A stretch of DNA of 64,000 nucleotides from positions 1-64,000 of the forward strand of contig JAFQDF010000021.1 of NCBI GenBank assembly GCA_017416185.1. Reading direction: 5' to 3'. The DNA comes from Clostridia bacterium. GTDB taxonomy: Bacteria > Bacillota > Clostridia > Oscillospirales > CAG-272. The notes below the pieces were generated by a model. The model was not told the DNA's origin and searched no databases. It saw only the letters and a program-made list of their open reading frames with translations. Position numbers and translations under genes: made by a program. Below, in pieces: positions 1 through 10,488 of this stretch (its first letter is position 1; each line of letters opens with the position of its first letter).

Positions 1-28
1 CAATGTATTATTTTCTAAATATAGTTAT

Positions 29-98
29 ATACAGAATGCAAAATGCAAAATGAAAAATGCAAAATTATAGAGGATTTTTGTCTCAAAGGACAAAAATC
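29..98. repeat. Heptad-arm plus hairpin element downstream of leuB
   Basis: Tandem 7-mers of type AATGCAA (about 34-66) lead into a perfect 10-bp hairpin, arms 73-82 and 89-98 (GATTTTTGTC / GACAAAAATC). The element ends just before the leuB stop codon at 107-109. The heptads are distal and the hairpin is gene-proximal. The same layout recurs at about 6.7, 45.3, 53.5 and 61.4 kb. The hairpin may also terminate the ilv-leu transcript, but no U-tract follows on the minus strand. Confidence 0.7.
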
Positions 99-106
99 TT
101 CATTTA

Positions 107-1180
107 TTATATTTTCTCTAAAATCTTTTCAGTCATTTCGGTGCAGGTAAGGGGAGTTTCCTTGGATGCGCCGAGGATATCGCCTGTTCTGTAGCCTGAC
201 TTAAGAACCTCGTCAACCGCCTTCTCGATTGCCTTTGCTTCTTCTTCAAGATCAAAGGAGTAACGGAGCATCATAGCGGCGGAAAGGATGGTTGCAATGG
301 GGTTTGCCTTGTTCTGACCCGCAATGTCGGGAGCAGAGCCGTGAATAGGCTCGTACATACCGCACTTGGTGTCACCTAAAGATGCGGAGGGCAGAAGTCC
401 GATAGAGCCTGTTATCTGGCTTGCCTCATCAGACAGGATGTCACCGAACATATTGGAGGTAACAACAACATCGAACTGCGAGGGGTTCTTGACAAGCTGC
501 ATAGCTGCGTTGTCAACAAGCATATCGGTAACCTCGACGTCGGGATAGTTCTCTGCTACCTTGTGTACTACCTCTCTCCAGAGTCTGGAGCTTTCAAGCA
601 CGTTTGCCTTGTCGATAGAAATAACCTTTTTGCCTCTCTTTTGTGCGGTCTCGCAAGCGACACGGGCAATACGCTCGATCTCCATAACACTGTAGCACTC
701 GGTATCATAAGCCTCGGGACCGTACTTGCCGTCACGGCGGCCGCGTTCACCGAAGTATATACCGCCTGTAAGCTCTCTTACCATAACAAGGTCTATTCCC
801 TTCTCCACAATGTCGGGGCGGAGAGGACACTCTGCGTTAAGTGCGGAGTAAAGCTTTGCGGGACGGAGATTTGTATAAAGACCCAGCGCTGAACGAATAC
901 CTAAAAGTGCCTTCTCGGGTCTCTGGTTTCCGGGGAGGGTGTCCCACTTGGGTCCGCCTACAGCACCGAGCAGTACGCTGTCGGAGGCAAGACAACCCTT
1001 AACTGTTTCCTCGGGCAGAGGCTCGCCTGTAGCATCAATAGCACAACCGCCTATAAGATAAGGAGTAAAGTTAAAGGTATGACCGAATCTCTCGCCGATC
1101 TTTTCAAGAACTGCAACTGCACCGTCAACGATTTCGGGACCAATGCCGTCGCCCTTAAGTAAAGCAATATTATAGTTCAT
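107..1180 (-). CDS. leuB: 3-isopropylmalate dehydrogenase
   Basis: Oxidatively decarboxylates 3-isopropylmalate to 2-ketoisocaproate with NAD+, the third step of leucine synthesis in the cytoplasm. The 357-residue length is normal for LeuB. The N-terminal [10 protein letters not shown] (8-17) and the family signature [13 protein letters not shown] (about 244-256), followed by the Gly/Ser-rich [12 protein letters not shown], are clear. It is the last gene of the ilv-leu operon and its start abuts the end of leuD (shared base 1180), so translation is probably coupled. Isocitrate or tartrate dehydrogenases share the fold, but the leuACD context settles the assignment. Confidence 0.97.
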   Translation of the reverse strand: MNYNIALLKGDGIGPEIVDGAVAVLEKIGERFGHTFNFTPYLIGGCAIDATGEPLPEETVKGCLASDSVLLGAVGGPKWDTLPGNQRPEKALLGIRSALGLYTNLRPAKLYSALNAECPLRPDIVEKGIDLVMVRELTGGIYFGERGRRDGKYGPEAYDTECYSVMEIERIARVACETAQKRGKKVISIDKANVLESSRLWREVVHKVAENYPDVEVTDMLVDNAAMQLVKNPSQFDVVVTSNMFGDILSDEASQITGSIGLLPSASLGDTKCGMYEPIHGSAPDIAGQNKANPIATILSAAMMLRYSFDLEEEAKAIEKAVDEVLKSGYRTGDILGASKETPLTCTEMTEKILEKI

Positions 1181-1674
1181 TATTTTATTGCTCCCTTCTT
1201 GATGGATTCTATAAGACCGCCGTTCTCGATAATTGTCTGAATGAATGAGGGGAAGGGCTGGGTCTTGAAGGTCTCGCCTGTGGTGAGGTTGGTTATCTCA
1301 CCCTTGTCCATATCGCAGGAGAGCTGGTGTCCTTCCTGTATTGCGTCAACCGCCTCGGGACACTCAACGATGGGAAGACCTATGTTAATGGAGTTACGGT
1401 AGAATATTCTTGCAAAGGATTTTGCGATTACAAGAGAGATACCGCTTGCCTTTATCGCAATGGGAGCGTGCTCACGGGAGGAGCCGCAACCGAAATTGTA
1501 TTCGGCTACCATAATGTCACCGGGCTGTACACGCTGTACAAAGGTAGTATCAAGATCCTCCATACAGTGGGACGCAAGCTCCTTGTGATCTATTGTATTA
1601 AGATATCTCGCGGGGATGATAACATCGGTATCTACGTTGTTACCGTATTTGATTACTTTTCCTTCAAATTTCAT
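1180..1674 (-). CDS. leuD: 3-isopropylmalate dehydratase small subunit
   Basis: Small (swivel) subunit of isopropylmalate isomerase. It pairs with LeuC to convert 2- into 3-isopropylmalate. The 164 residues fit the short LeuD class found in Clostridia and archaea, not the roughly 200-residue enterobacterial type. The substrate-binding segment [15 protein letters not shown] lies at 59-73. It starts one base after the leuC stop codon and runs into leuB, so leuC, leuD and leuB form a tight cluster. A homoaconitase small subunit would look similar, but leuA, leuC and leuB are adjacent. Confidence 0.95.
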   Translation of the reverse strand: MKFEGKVIKYGNNVDTDVIIPARYLNTIDHKELASHCMEDLDTTFVQRVQPGDIMVAEYNFGCGSSREHAPIAIKASGISLVIAKSFARIFYRNSINIGLPIVECPEAVDAIQEGHQLSCDMDKGEITNLTTGETFKTQPFPSFIQTIIENGGLIESIKKGAIK

Positions 1675-1675
1675 C

Positions 1676-2938
1676 TTACATTACCTCCTCGGGACCTGAT
1701 ATCTTACCTGTAATTGCGGAAGCTGCGGCAACCTCGGGGCTTGCAAGATAAACCTCAGAGGTAGGGTGACCCATACGGCCTACAAAGTTACGGTTGGTGG
1801 TGGCAACTGCGCGCTCACCTGCCGCCAAAATACCCATATGACCACCGAGACAGGGACCGCAAGTGGGTGTGGAAACTACCGCACCGCACTCGATAAAGGT
1901 CTTGAGAAGACCCATTTCCATTGCTTCAAGATATATTTTCTGTGTTGCGGGGATAACGATACAACGAACGTTCTTTGCAACCTTCTTGCCCTTCATTATC
2001 TCGGCTGCAGCAACAAGATCCTGAAGACGTCCGTTGGTGCAGGAGCCGATAACTACCTGATCTATCTTGACCTCGTCTATCTCGTCAACTGTATGTGTGT
2101 TTTCGGGCAGATGGGGGAAGGAAACGGTGGATTTGATTGTAGAAAGATCTATCTCATAAACCTCGTCATACTCGGCATCCTCGTCGGGAGCAAATACAGA
2201 AGGCTCTTTTGCTCCTGCTTCTTTAAGATATGCAAGAGTCTGATCGTCAACCTCAAAGATTCCGTTCTTTCCGCCTGCCTCGATCGCCATATTGGCAATA
2301 CAGAGTCGGTCGGAAACGGTGAGGTTATGTACGCCCTCGCCTGTAAACTCCATAGACTTATAGAGTGCACCGTCAACACCGATCATACCGATAATGTGAA
2401 GGATCACGTCCTTACCGGATACGTATTTATTTAATTTGCCCTTAAGCACGAATTTGATAGCGGAGGGAACCTTGAACCACGCCTTGCCTATCGCCATACC
2501 GCAAGCCATATCGGTAGAGCCTACGCCTGTAGAGAACGCACCAAGAGCTCCGTAGGTACAGGTATGTGAGTCTGCACCGATAACAACGTCACCTGCAGTA
2601 ACCAAGCCTTTTTCGGGAAGCAGAGCGTGTTCGATACCCATTTCACCTACGTCGTAGAAATTTACGACCTCTTTTTCGCCGCAAAAATCACGGCACATTT
2701 TACATTGGGTAGCTGCCTTGATATCCTTGTTGGGAGCAAAGTGATCCATAACCATAGAAATCTTTGTCTTATCAAAAACGGCTTCCTTGTTTAATTTATT
2801 GAACTCGGCTATGGCAACGGGAGAGGTGATATCGTTACCCAGCACCATATCCAGGTTGGCAAGCACAAGCTGACCTGCAACAACAGAGTCAAGTCCTGCG
2901 TGCTTTGCCAATATTTTTTGAGTCATTGTCATTCCCAT
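1676..2938 (-). CDS. leuC: 3-isopropylmalate dehydratase large subunit
   Basis: Aconitase-family catalytic subunit of isopropylmalate isomerase. The three cysteines that ligate the [4Fe-4S] cluster are visible: Cys300 in GSCTNGR, and Cys360 and Cys363 in [10 protein letters not shown]. The substrate-loop motif [15 protein letters not shown] lies at 121-135. The 420-residue length matches the short LeuC class that partners a short LeuD. The ATG at 2938 follows an AGAGGAATC ribosome site; in-frame ATGs two and four codons later are possible alternatives. Upstream, between leuA and leuC, lies a 250-bp array of small hairpins. Confidence 0.96.
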   Translation of the reverse strand: MGMTMTQKILAKHAGLDSVVAGQLVLANLDMVLGNDITSPVAIAEFNKLNKEAVFDKTKISMVMDHFAPNKDIKAATQCKMCRDFCGEKEVVNFYDVGEMGIEHALLPEKGLVTAGDVVIGADSHTCTYGALGAFSTGVGSTDMACGMAIGKAWFKVPSAIKFVLKGKLNKYVSGKDVILHIIGMIGVDGALYKSMEFTGEGVHNLTVSDRLCIANMAIEAGGKNGIFEVDDQTLAYLKEAGAKEPSVFAPDEDAEYDEVYEIDLSTIKSTVSFPHLPENTHTVDEIDEVKIDQVVIGSCTNGRLQDLVAAAEIMKGKKVAKNVRCIVIPATQKIYLEAMEMGLLKTFIECGAVVSTPTCGPCLGGHMGILAAGERAVATTNRNFVGRMGHPTSEVYLASPEVAAASAITGKISGPEEVM

Positions 2939-2955
2939 AATGATTCCTCTTTCTT

Positions 2956-3198
2956 TGAAAGAATGAATTGTGCCGTTGGCACATGAATTGACGCTGTCGC
3001 ATCATAAATTGACGGCAAGCCGTCATGAATTGAAAGCCTATGGCTTTCATTAAGGTGAATTTTCGCCTTGCGAAAATTATTTCAATTAAATTGCTTTTCG
3101 GCACGACGAAAAGCTTCCTTAATGCACACAGAGTGTGCAATTCATGGCGAAGCCAATTCATGCCTAAGGCAATTCATGATTTCTTAGAAATCAATTCA
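2956..3198. repeat. Array of unique hairpins with AATTCATG spacers (leuA-leuC gap)
   Basis: About ten short inverted repeats of different sequence, for example TGTGCC..GGCACA, TGACGGC..GCCGTCA, GAAAGCC..GGCTTTC and TGCACAC..GTGTGCA, are separated by a constant ATGAATT / AATTCAT spacer. The spacer points one way on the left and the other way on the right of a centre at about 3048-3124. That centre is CATTAAGG, hairpin, AT-rich gap, hairpin, CCTTAATG. No open reading frame is present. A second array of the same design lies between leuA and ilvD. Function is unknown; mRNA stabilisation or processing inside the operon is one possibility. Confidence 0.8.
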
Positions 3199-3199
3199 T

Positions 3200-4708
3200 T
3201 TATTTATTAGCTGCATTCAGCTTATTTATCGCATTGAGGTAAGCCAAGATACTTGCCTCCAGAATGTCGGTGGAAAGTCCTCTGCCTGTATAGGTCTTAT
3301 TATCAGCCTTGAGCTTGACCATAACCTCACCCATCGTATCCTTACCTTCGGATACAGAGTTGATGGTATATACGTCAAAGGTATGCTCGGGAGGACAAAC
3401 TATCTTGTCAATAGCGTTGCAAGCCGCATCCACAGGACCGTCGCCGAGAGCCACATCCTCGATTATCTCGTCACCGAGTGCGAGCTTGATGGTGGAGGTA
3501 GCGGTGGTATGGTTACCTGCGTGAACGTCAAAGCGGACAAGGCTGTAACCCTCGGTCTGAACAGAGTCGTGGTTGACAAGAGCCTCGATATCAAGATCGT
3601 TTACCGTCTTCTTCTTGTCGCAGAGAGCCTTGAACTTTTCAAAGGCGGAAAGAAGCTCCTCGGGGGTAAGCTCATAACCAAGCTCCTTGAGTCTTGCCTC
3701 AAAGGCGTGCTTACCCGAGTGCTTACCGAGAACCATCTTATTTTCGGTAATACCCACAGACTCGGGAGTGAGTATCTCATATGTAAGCTTGTTTGCAAGT
3801 ACACCGTGCTGGTGAATACCTGATTCGTGAGCAAAGGCATTCTTACCTACGATAGGCTTGTTTAGGGGTGCAGACTGACCGATTATCTTGTAAACGGTGT
3901 TTGACGCACGTGCAATACGTGTAGTATCTATACGTGTATCCGCACCGAAATAGTCACGGCGGGTCTTAAGTGCCATAACGACCTCCTCGAGAGAAGCGTT
4001 ACCTGCACGCTCACCGATACCGTTGATGGTACACTCTACCTGTAACGCACCGCCCTGAACAGATGCCAAGGCGTTTGCAACAGCCATACCCAAGTCATTG
4101 TGGCAGTGGGTGGAGAACTCAACCTTATCCGAATTTTCTACGTGACCGATCACATACTCGAACATAGCCTTGATCTCCGCAGGGCTACTGTAGCCTACAG
4201 TGTCGGGAAGATTGATAACGGTAGCACCGTTCTTTATTGCCGCATCAACTACCTTGCACATAAAGTCATAGTCGCTACGGGTTGCGTCCTCACAGGAGAA
4301 CTCAACGTTGGAGCAGTAATTTGCGGCATATTTGACCATAGCGGCGGTTTTCTCTAAAACCTGCTCGGGGGTCATCTTTAATTTATACTCCATATGGAGG
4401 GGAGATGTAGCGATAAAGAGGTGGATACGGGGATCAACTGCACACTTGACAGCCTCATAAGCCGCATCTATATCACCCACCGTTGCTCTTGCAAGAGAAG
4501 CAACGGTACAGTCCTTGACCGTCTTTGCTATTGTATTTACAGACTCAAAGTCTCCCTTGGAGGAGATAGCAAAGCCTGCTTCTATAACATCCACTCTTAA
4601 CTTTTCGAGACGCTTGGCAACCTTGATCTTTTCCTCAAGGTTCATACTGCAGCCGGGGGACTGCTCACCGTCACGAAGGGTGGTGTCGAAAATCTTGATT
4701 TGTTTCAT
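3200..4708 (-). CDS. leuA: 2-isopropylmalate synthase
   Basis: Condenses acetyl-CoA with 2-ketoisovalerate, the committed step to leucine. The N-terminal HMGL-like TIM barrel has FDTTLRDGEQSPGCSM (7-22) and the metal-binding HCHNDLGMA motif near residue 202. The C-terminal part, from about residue 370, is the LeuA regulatory dimer domain through which leucine normally inhibits the enzyme, so feedback control is expected. At 502 residues it is the usual length for bacterial LeuA1. It lies between two hairpin arrays in the operon. Citramalate synthase is the main look-alike; linkage to leuBCD argues against it. Confidence 0.96.
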   Translation of the reverse strand: MKQIKIFDTTLRDGEQSPGCSMNLEEKIKVAKRLEKLRVDVIEAGFAISSKGDFESVNTIAKTVKDCTVASLARATVGDIDAAYEAVKCAVDPRIHLFIATSPLHMEYKLKMTPEQVLEKTAAMVKYAANYCSNVEFSCEDATRSDYDFMCKVVDAAIKNGATVINLPDTVGYSSPAEIKAMFEYVIGHVENSDKVEFSTHCHNDLGMAVANALASVQGGALQVECTINGIGERAGNASLEEVVMALKTRRDYFGADTRIDTTRIARASNTVYKIIGQSAPLNKPIVGKNAFAHESGIHQHGVLANKLTYEILTPESVGITENKMVLGKHSGKHAFEARLKELGYELTPEELLSAFEKFKALCDKKKTVNDLDIEALVNHDSVQTEGYSLVRFDVHAGNHTTATSTIKLALGDEIIEDVALGDGPVDAACNAIDKIVCPPEHTFDVYTINSVSEGKDTMGEVMVKLKADNKTYTGRGLSTDILEASILAYLNAINKLNAANK

Positions 4709-4732
4709 TGTTATACTCCTACTACTTTAGTA

Positions 4733-4982
4733 ATGAATTGAAAACCATTGGTTTTCATGAATTGCCTTCGGCATGAATTGCGACTAATGTCGCATGAATT
4801 GCATCTAAAGATGCATTAAGGAAACTTTTCGTCAAGCCGAAAAGTATTTTTATTATAATTGATTTTCGCCAAAGCGAAAATCTTCCTTAATGAAAGACAA
4901 AGTCTTTTAATTCATGACGTTTTTATCGTCAATTCATGATGACAAAGTCATCAATTCATGACAACGAAGTTGTCAATTCATC
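4733..4982. repeat. Array of unique hairpins with AATTCATG spacers (ilvD-leuA gap)
   Basis: This is the same architecture as the leuA-leuC array but with different hairpins: GAAAACC..GGTTTTC, GCGAC..GTCGC, GCATC..GATGC, then a centre at about 4814-4892, then AAAGAC..GTCTTT, GATGAC..GTCATC and GACAAC..GTTGTC. Spacers read ATGAATTG left of the centre and AATTCATG right of it. The centre holds CATTAAGG, an ACTTTTCG hairpin, an AT-rich gap, the hairpin GATTTTCGC..GCGAAAATC and TTCCTTAATG. The right end abuts a hairpin that spans the ilvD stop codon. Confidence 0.8.
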
Positions 4983-5007
4983 GCAATAGTGCTTACTGCA
5001 CTATTGC
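4983..5007 (-). terminator. Hairpin spanning the ilvD stop codon
   Basis: The 10-bp perfect stem GCAATAGTGC (4983-4992) / GCACTATTGC (4998-5007) has the ilvD stop codon (4993-4995) in its loop. One arm is the coding 3' end of ilvD, the other the sequence just after the stop. No U-tract follows, so this is more likely an mRNA 3'-end or stability structure than a classical terminator. Confidence 0.55.
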
Positions 5008-6651
5008 TCCCTTGTCTGCCGAAGAAACCATCTTGGAATATCTTGCAAGATAACCCTTGACCTCACGCTTTTTGATAGTCATAGTGTTCTTACGCTCTTC
5101 CATTTCTTCGGGGGAGACCTCAATGTCTATTTTATATTCGGGGATGTTTATACTGATGATATCCCCTTCCTTGATATAGGCTATGGGACCGCCGAGAGCT
5201 GCCTCAGGGGATACGTGTCCGATGGATGCGCCTCTGGTTGCACCCGAGAAACGTCCGTCGGTAATAAGAGCAACCTCTTTGTCAAGACCCATACCGCAGA
5301 TAGCGGAGGTGGGAGAAAGCATCTCTCTCATACCGGGACCGCCTGAGGGTCCCTCATAACGGATAACCACAACGTCACCTGACTTGATGGCACCTGCATA
5401 GATGGCTTCAATAGCCTCTTCCTCAGAGTCAAAGACTCTTGCAGGGCCCTTATGTACAAGCATTTCGGGGGCTACCGCACTTCTCTTAACAGCCGCACCG
5501 TTGGGAGCGAGAGAACCGAAAAGAACCGCAAGGCCACCTGTCTTGGTATAGGGATCGTCATAGTCACGGATAACACCGTTATTTTTCTTTTCGATACCTT
5601 CTACATTTTCACCTACCGTCTTACCGGTCACGGTCATAACAGAGGTGTCAAGCTTGCCGTGTTTTACAAGCTCATTCATTACGGCATAAACACCGCCTGC
5701 ATCCTGAAGATCCTGCATATGATGGTGGCCTGCAGGAGCAAGGTGGCAGAGGTTAGGTGTAACCTCACTTATTTCGTTTACCATATGAAGATCAAGCTTA
5801 ACGCCTGCCTCATAGGCTATTGCCGTAAGGTGGAGAAGTGAATTGGAAGAACAGCCAAGTGCCATATCTACGGTAAGAGCGTTTTTAAATGCACCCTCTG
5901 TCATAATATCAAGGGGCTTGAGATCTTCCTTTACAAGATCAACAGCTCTCATACCTGCAAGCTTTGCAAGTCTCTGTCTTGCCGCATAAACTGCGGGGAT
6001 CGTACCGTTACCGCGGAGACCCATACCGAGAACCTCGGTAAGACAGTTCATAGAGTTTGCGGTAAACATACCCGAGCAGGAGCCGCAGCCGGGACAAGCG
6101 TTTTCCTCATAGTATTCGAGATCAGCGTCATTCATTGTGCCGTTCTTGTAAGCACCGACTGCCTCAAATACAGAGTTCAAGTCCATAGCAGCACCCTTGT
6201 CAGAGCAGAGAGAGAGCATAGGACCTCCGGAAACGAAAATGGAGGGGATGTTAAGTCTTGCCGCCGCCATAAGCATACCGGGAACTATCTTGTCACAGTT
6301 AGGTATGAATACAAGTCCGTCAAAGGCGTGTGCCTTTGCCATACACTCAACGCTGTCTGCGATGATCTCACGGGTTACAAGAGAGTACTTCATACCCTCG
6401 TGACCCATAGCGATACCGTCACAAACACCGATAACATTGAACTCCATAGGAGTACCGCCGTTAGCTAAAACTCCGTCCTTTACAGCTCTTGCGATAGTCT
6501 GGAGATGTATATGTCCGGGGATGACCTCGTTAAAGGAGTTTACGATACCGATAAGAGGCTTTCTTATCTGTTCGTTTGTATAACCCATTGCCTTGAGCAG
6601 AGAGCGCTGAGGTGCGCGCTCTGCTCCGGTTTTCATTTTATCACTTCTCAT
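4993..6651 (-). CDS. ilvD: Dihydroxy-acid dehydratase
   Basis: Dehydrates 2,3-dihydroxy-isovalerate and -methylvalerate to the 2-keto acids, the shared third step of valine and isoleucine synthesis. Candidate Fe-S ligands are Cys77 (GVCDG), Cys119 (PNCDK) and Cys192 ([17 protein letters not shown]). The 552 residues are typical of IlvD; the related sugar-acid dehydratases Edd and xylonate dehydratase are usually longer and lack this operon context. The ATG follows AAGGTG by five bases. The last codons double as one arm of a hairpin around the stop codon. Confidence 0.96.
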   Translation of the reverse strand: MRSDKMKTGAERAPQRSLLKAMGYTNEQIRKPLIGIVNSFNEVIPGHIHLQTIARAVKDGVLANGGTPMEFNVIGVCDGIAMGHEGMKYSLVTREIIADSVECMAKAHAFDGLVFIPNCDKIVPGMLMAAARLNIPSIFVSGGPMLSLCSDKGAAMDLNSVFEAVGAYKNGTMNDADLEYYEENACPGCGSCSGMFTANSMNCLTEVLGMGLRGNGTIPAVYAARQRLAKLAGMRAVDLVKEDLKPLDIMTEGAFKNALTVDMALGCSSNSLLHLTAIAYEAGVKLDLHMVNEISEVTPNLCHLAPAGHHHMQDLQDAGGVYAVMNELVKHGKLDTSVMTVTGKTVGENVEGIEKKNNGVIRDYDDPYTKTGGLAVLFGSLAPNGAAVKRSAVAPEMLVHKGPARVFDSEEEAIEAIYAGAIKSGDVVVIRYEGPSGGPGMREMLSPTSAICGMGLDKEVALITDGRFSGATRGASIGHVSPEAALGGPIAYIKEGDIISINIPEYKIDIEVSPEEMEERKNTMTIKKREVKGYLARYSKMVSSADKGAIVQ

Positions 6652-6700
6652 GATGCACCTTAATAAATCTTTATTTTTTGTAAGATCGGGAGATATAATA

Positions 6701-6758
6701 AATGCAGAGTGCAGAATGCAGAATGCAGAATTGAGGTTGAAAACCGTTTACGGTTTTC
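6701..6758. repeat. Heptad-arm plus hairpin element between ilvC and ilvD
   Basis: Four to five tandem heptads of the AATGCAG type (6701-6732) are joined through TTGAGGTT to a perfect hairpin GAAAACCG / CGGTTTTC (6739-6746, 6751-6758), followed by TTCC. Same order and junction as the elements at 45.3 and 61.4 kb. It sits inside an operon, so read-through must be possible. Confidence 0.65.
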
Positions 6759-6799
6759 TTCCTTTAATTTTCTATTCCCGATTGTGGTCCGTGACCGCC

Positions 6800-7990
<1,191 letters not shown>

Positions 7991-8007
7991 AAATTCTTAA
8001 TTTAGAA

Positions 8008-8502
8008 TTAATCTTTTATTGTTGTCGTTCCTCTATCCAGCGAAACGGTTCCCGTACGGCAAAGCTCAAGTATGCCGTAGGGCTTCATAAGCTCAATAAA
8101 TGCATCCAGCTTTCCGCTTTCACCCGTTACAAGGATACAAAGCGAGGTGGGTGTGAAATCTATGATGGTGTTACGGAAAATATTTACCGCATCCATTATC
8201 TCGCGTCTGGTCTCTGAATTTGTCGCAACCTTGATAAGTATAAGCTCACGGGAAACGATAGACTCAGGAACCATTTCCTTTACAACGTGAACATCGTGGA
8301 GCTTTTCAAGCTGCTTGATTATCTGCTCACGGTCACCATCCTCACCCGTCATAGTGATGGTCATACGGGAATAACGCTTGTCCTCTGTTTCTCCAACCAC
8401 CAGGCTGTCGATGTTGAAGCCTCGGCGTCCGAACATACCGGATATTCTGGTAAGGACACCGAACTGGTTAGAAACCAGCATACTGATTATAAACTTTTTC
8501 AT
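8008..8502 (-). CDS. ilvN: Acetolactate synthase regulatory subunit
   Basis: Small subunit that binds IlvB, raises its activity and normally confers valine feedback inhibition. The N-terminal ACT domain (about 1-75) carries SNQFGVLTRISGMFGRRGF (11-29), the usual effector-binding segment, and a C-terminal ALS_ss domain follows. The 164-residue length matches the IlvH/IlvN long form. The ribosome site AGGAGG is strong. It starts 12 bases after the ilvB stop, so the two subunits are probably made together. The symbol ilvH would be equally acceptable. Confidence 0.95.
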   Translation of the reverse strand: MKKFIISMLVSNQFGVLTRISGMFGRRGFNIDSLVVGETEDKRYSRMTITMTGEDGDREQIIKQLEKLHDVHVVKEMVPESIVSRELILIKVATNSETRREIMDAVNIFRNTIIDFTPTSLCILVTGESGKLDAFIELMKPYGILELCRTGTVSLDRGTTTIKD

Positions 8503-8514
8503 AGTGTCCTCCTT

Positions 8515-10167
8515 TTAATTAATAACCAGATCGTTTACTGTGCCGCCTGCGGGAATCATAGGAAGAACTCTCTCGTCGCAGTCGATAACACAGTCGATAA
8601 GCACGGGGCCGTCTGTGTTGAAGGCTTCCTTGAGTACCGCATCAAGCTCTTCTATGTTGGTTGCACGATAGCCCTTGCCGCCGAATGCCTCGGTCAGCTT
8701 AACAAAGTCTGTCTTGCGCTCAAGAGTGGTCTCGGAATAATGCTTTTCATAGAACATCGTCTGCCACTGTCTTACCATACCGAGTACACCGTTGTTCATA
8801 ACAACGACTACAAGGGGAAGGTTCTGGGAAACGGCGGTAGCCATTTCGTTAAGATTCATACCAAAGCTTCCGTCACCAGTAAAGAGAACCGTTCTCTTGC
8901 CAGTTGCAACACAGGCACCAATTGCAGCACCCATACCAAAGCCCATTGTACCAAGACCTCCGCTGGTAATAAGGGTCTTGGGTGTCTCAAAGTTATAGTG
9001 CTGAGCTACCCACATCTGATGCTGACCTACGTCTGTTGCTATAGGGGTGTCAGCCTCGGTATACTCGTTTACCTTTTCGATTATCTTGAAGGGAGAAAAA
9101 CCTTCCTGCTTTGCGGAGTTTTCTCTTTCATACTCTTTTATCTTCTCTATCTCGCACCACCACTCCATGTGCTTTGCGGGCTCGATACGATCGAGAAGCT
9201 TAAGCAGTACCTCCTTAACGTCTCCTACTATACCGAGATCAACACCGATATTCTTGTCTATCTCGGCAGCATCAACGTCTATATGTATTATTTTGGAGTT
9301 CTTGAGATATGCGGCACGGTTACCCGTCGCTCTGTCGCTGAAGCGGCAACCCAAAGCTATAACAAGGTCTGCGCGGTTCTTGACCACGGTTGAAGAATAG
9401 ATACCGTGCATACCAACCATACCTAACTTACGGTGGCTGGATGCGGGAACAGCGCAAAGACCCATCATACTGGTACCAATGGGAGCATCAAGCTTTTCAG
9501 CAAGCTCGAATACCTCCTTCTCCGCTTCTCCGATGACTACACCGCCGCCTACGAAGATGTAAGGCTTCTTTGCTTCCTTTATCATCTCAAGGGCTTTTTC
9601 TATCTGATCTTCATTATATCTGGGCTTTGATATTGCAGGAAGGATATCCTTGCATTCAAAGTCACAGTCTGCGATCTGAACGTCCTTGGGGATATCTATA
9701 AGCACAGGACCGGGTCTGCCCGAGCGTGCTATCTGGAAAGCCTCGCGGATGGTATCCGCAAGCTTTGTAACGTCCTTGACGAAATAGCTGTGCTTGACTA
9801 CGGGAAGGGTGACACCTGTGATGTCTACCTCCTGAAAGCTGTCTCGTCCGATAAGACTGCAGGGTACGTTACCTGTAATGAATACTACGGGTACCGAATC
9901 AAGATAGGCGTTTGCAATACCTGTTACAAGGTTTGTAGCTCCGGGCCCCGAGGTGGCAAATACCACTCCTACCTTACCTGTTGCTCTGGCGTAGCCGTCA
10001 CCTGCGTGGGCTGCGCCCTGCTCGTGGGCGGACAGAACGTGCTTTATTCTGTCTGCACTTTTATAAAGCTCATCATAGAGATTGAGAACTGCTCCTCCGG
10101 GATAACCGAAAACAACCTCGGTCCCCTGCTCTATAAGAGTCTCTATAACGATCTGTGCTCCTGTCAT
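8515..10167 (-). CDS. ilvB: Acetolactate synthase catalytic subunit
   Basis: TPP-dependent enzyme condensing pyruvate with pyruvate or 2-ketobutyrate, the first step of valine/leucine and isoleucine synthesis. It has the three TPP-enzyme domains: an N-terminal PYR domain with GYPGGAVLNLYDE, a central domain, and a PP domain with the TPP motif from GDGSFGMN to VVMNNG. The start at 10167 (MTGAQIVIETL) is preferred over the upstream GTG because AGGAGG lies five bases before it; this gives 550 residues. It is the first enzyme gene of the operon and lies behind the leader-peptide attenuator. Confidence 0.97.
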   Translation of the reverse strand: MTGAQIVIETLIEQGTEVVFGYPGGAVLNLYDELYKSADRIKHVLSAHEQGAAHAGDGYARATGKVGVVFATSGPGATNLVTGIANAYLDSVPVVFITGNVPCSLIGRDSFQEVDITGVTLPVVKHSYFVKDVTKLADTIREAFQIARSGRPGPVLIDIPKDVQIADCDFECKDILPAISKPRYNEDQIEKALEMIKEAKKPYIFVGGGVVIGEAEKEVFELAEKLDAPIGTSMMGLCAVPASSHRKLGMVGMHGIYSSTVVKNRADLVIALGCRFSDRATGNRAAYLKNSKIIHIDVDAAEIDKNIGVDLGIVGDVKEVLLKLLDRIEPAKHMEWWCEIEKIKEYERENSAKQEGFSPFKIIEKVNEYTEADTPIATDVGQHQMWVAQHYNFETPKTLITSGGLGTMGFGMGAAIGACVATGKRTVLFTGDGSFGMNLNEMATAVSQNLPLVVVVMNNGVLGMVRQWQTMFYEKHYSETTLERKTDFVKLTEAFGGKGYRATNIEELDAVLKEAFNTDGPVLIDCVIDCDERVLPMIPAGGTVNDLVIN

Positions 10168-10264
10168 ATTGACCTCCTGTACCACCGGGTGTCTGTAATG
10201 ATCGCATTACATTTCTGTAAATCCATCATTCAATACCCAATGGAAAATATACTTTAATAATAAA

Positions 10265-10299
10265 AAGAACTTATGGCTACAGTTAAGCCATAAGTTCTT
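10265..10299 (-). terminator. Attenuator terminator of the ilv-leu operon
   Basis: A perfect 14-bp stem (arms 10265-10278 and 10286-10299, loop 7 nt) is followed on the minus strand by a U-rich tail (TTTTTATTATT). It lies between the leader peptide and ilvB, so it would end transcription before the structural genes unless an alternative fold prevents it. Confidence 0.85.
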
Positions 10300-10352
10300 G
10301 ATAATATTTCAATAAATTTCACCTTTTTGGGAAAAATACTGATGTTCTATCA

Positions 10353-10460
10353 TCATACCAGGGCACAACTAATAGCGCTATTTGTTTTGGTTCTAAGCAC
10401 GAGTAGTACTAGACCGATAATAGCGCAGACTATTGTGTTCAGTACGAAAAATGTGAACAT
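10353..10460 (-). CDS. ilv-leu leader peptide (attenuation peptide)
   Basis: A 35-codon reading frame between the promoter and the attenuator terminator. RBS AGGAG (10468-10472) lies seven bases before the ATG. Fifteen of 35 residues are Leu, Val or Ile. Residues 17-22 are six consecutive branched-chain codons (LVLLVL: CTA GTA CTA CTC GTG CTT), and Ile-Ile lies at 14-15. This is the hallmark of ribosome-stalling attenuation: scarcity of charged Leu/Val/Ile tRNA should stall the ribosome and let the operon be read. The start region GATGTTC can pair with GAACATC just past the stop, and GCGCTATT with AATAGCGC inside the frame, giving candidate alternative stems. A small membrane protein is the alternative reading. 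Confidence 0.85.
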   Translation of the reverse strand: MFTFFVLNTIVCAIIGLVLLVLRTKTNSAISCALV

Positions 10461-10488
10461 CGCTTTACTCCTTTAATTAACTAAAGAG

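Noticed and set aside
2956..3198. CRISPR-like array in the leu operon
   Set aside because: The constant part is only about 8 bp and the variable parts are self-complementary hairpins, so it is not a CRISPR.
8287..9393. 368-codon plus-strand frame opposite ilvN and ilvB
   Set aside because: Antisense shadow of two highly conserved genes; codon pattern mirrors theirs.
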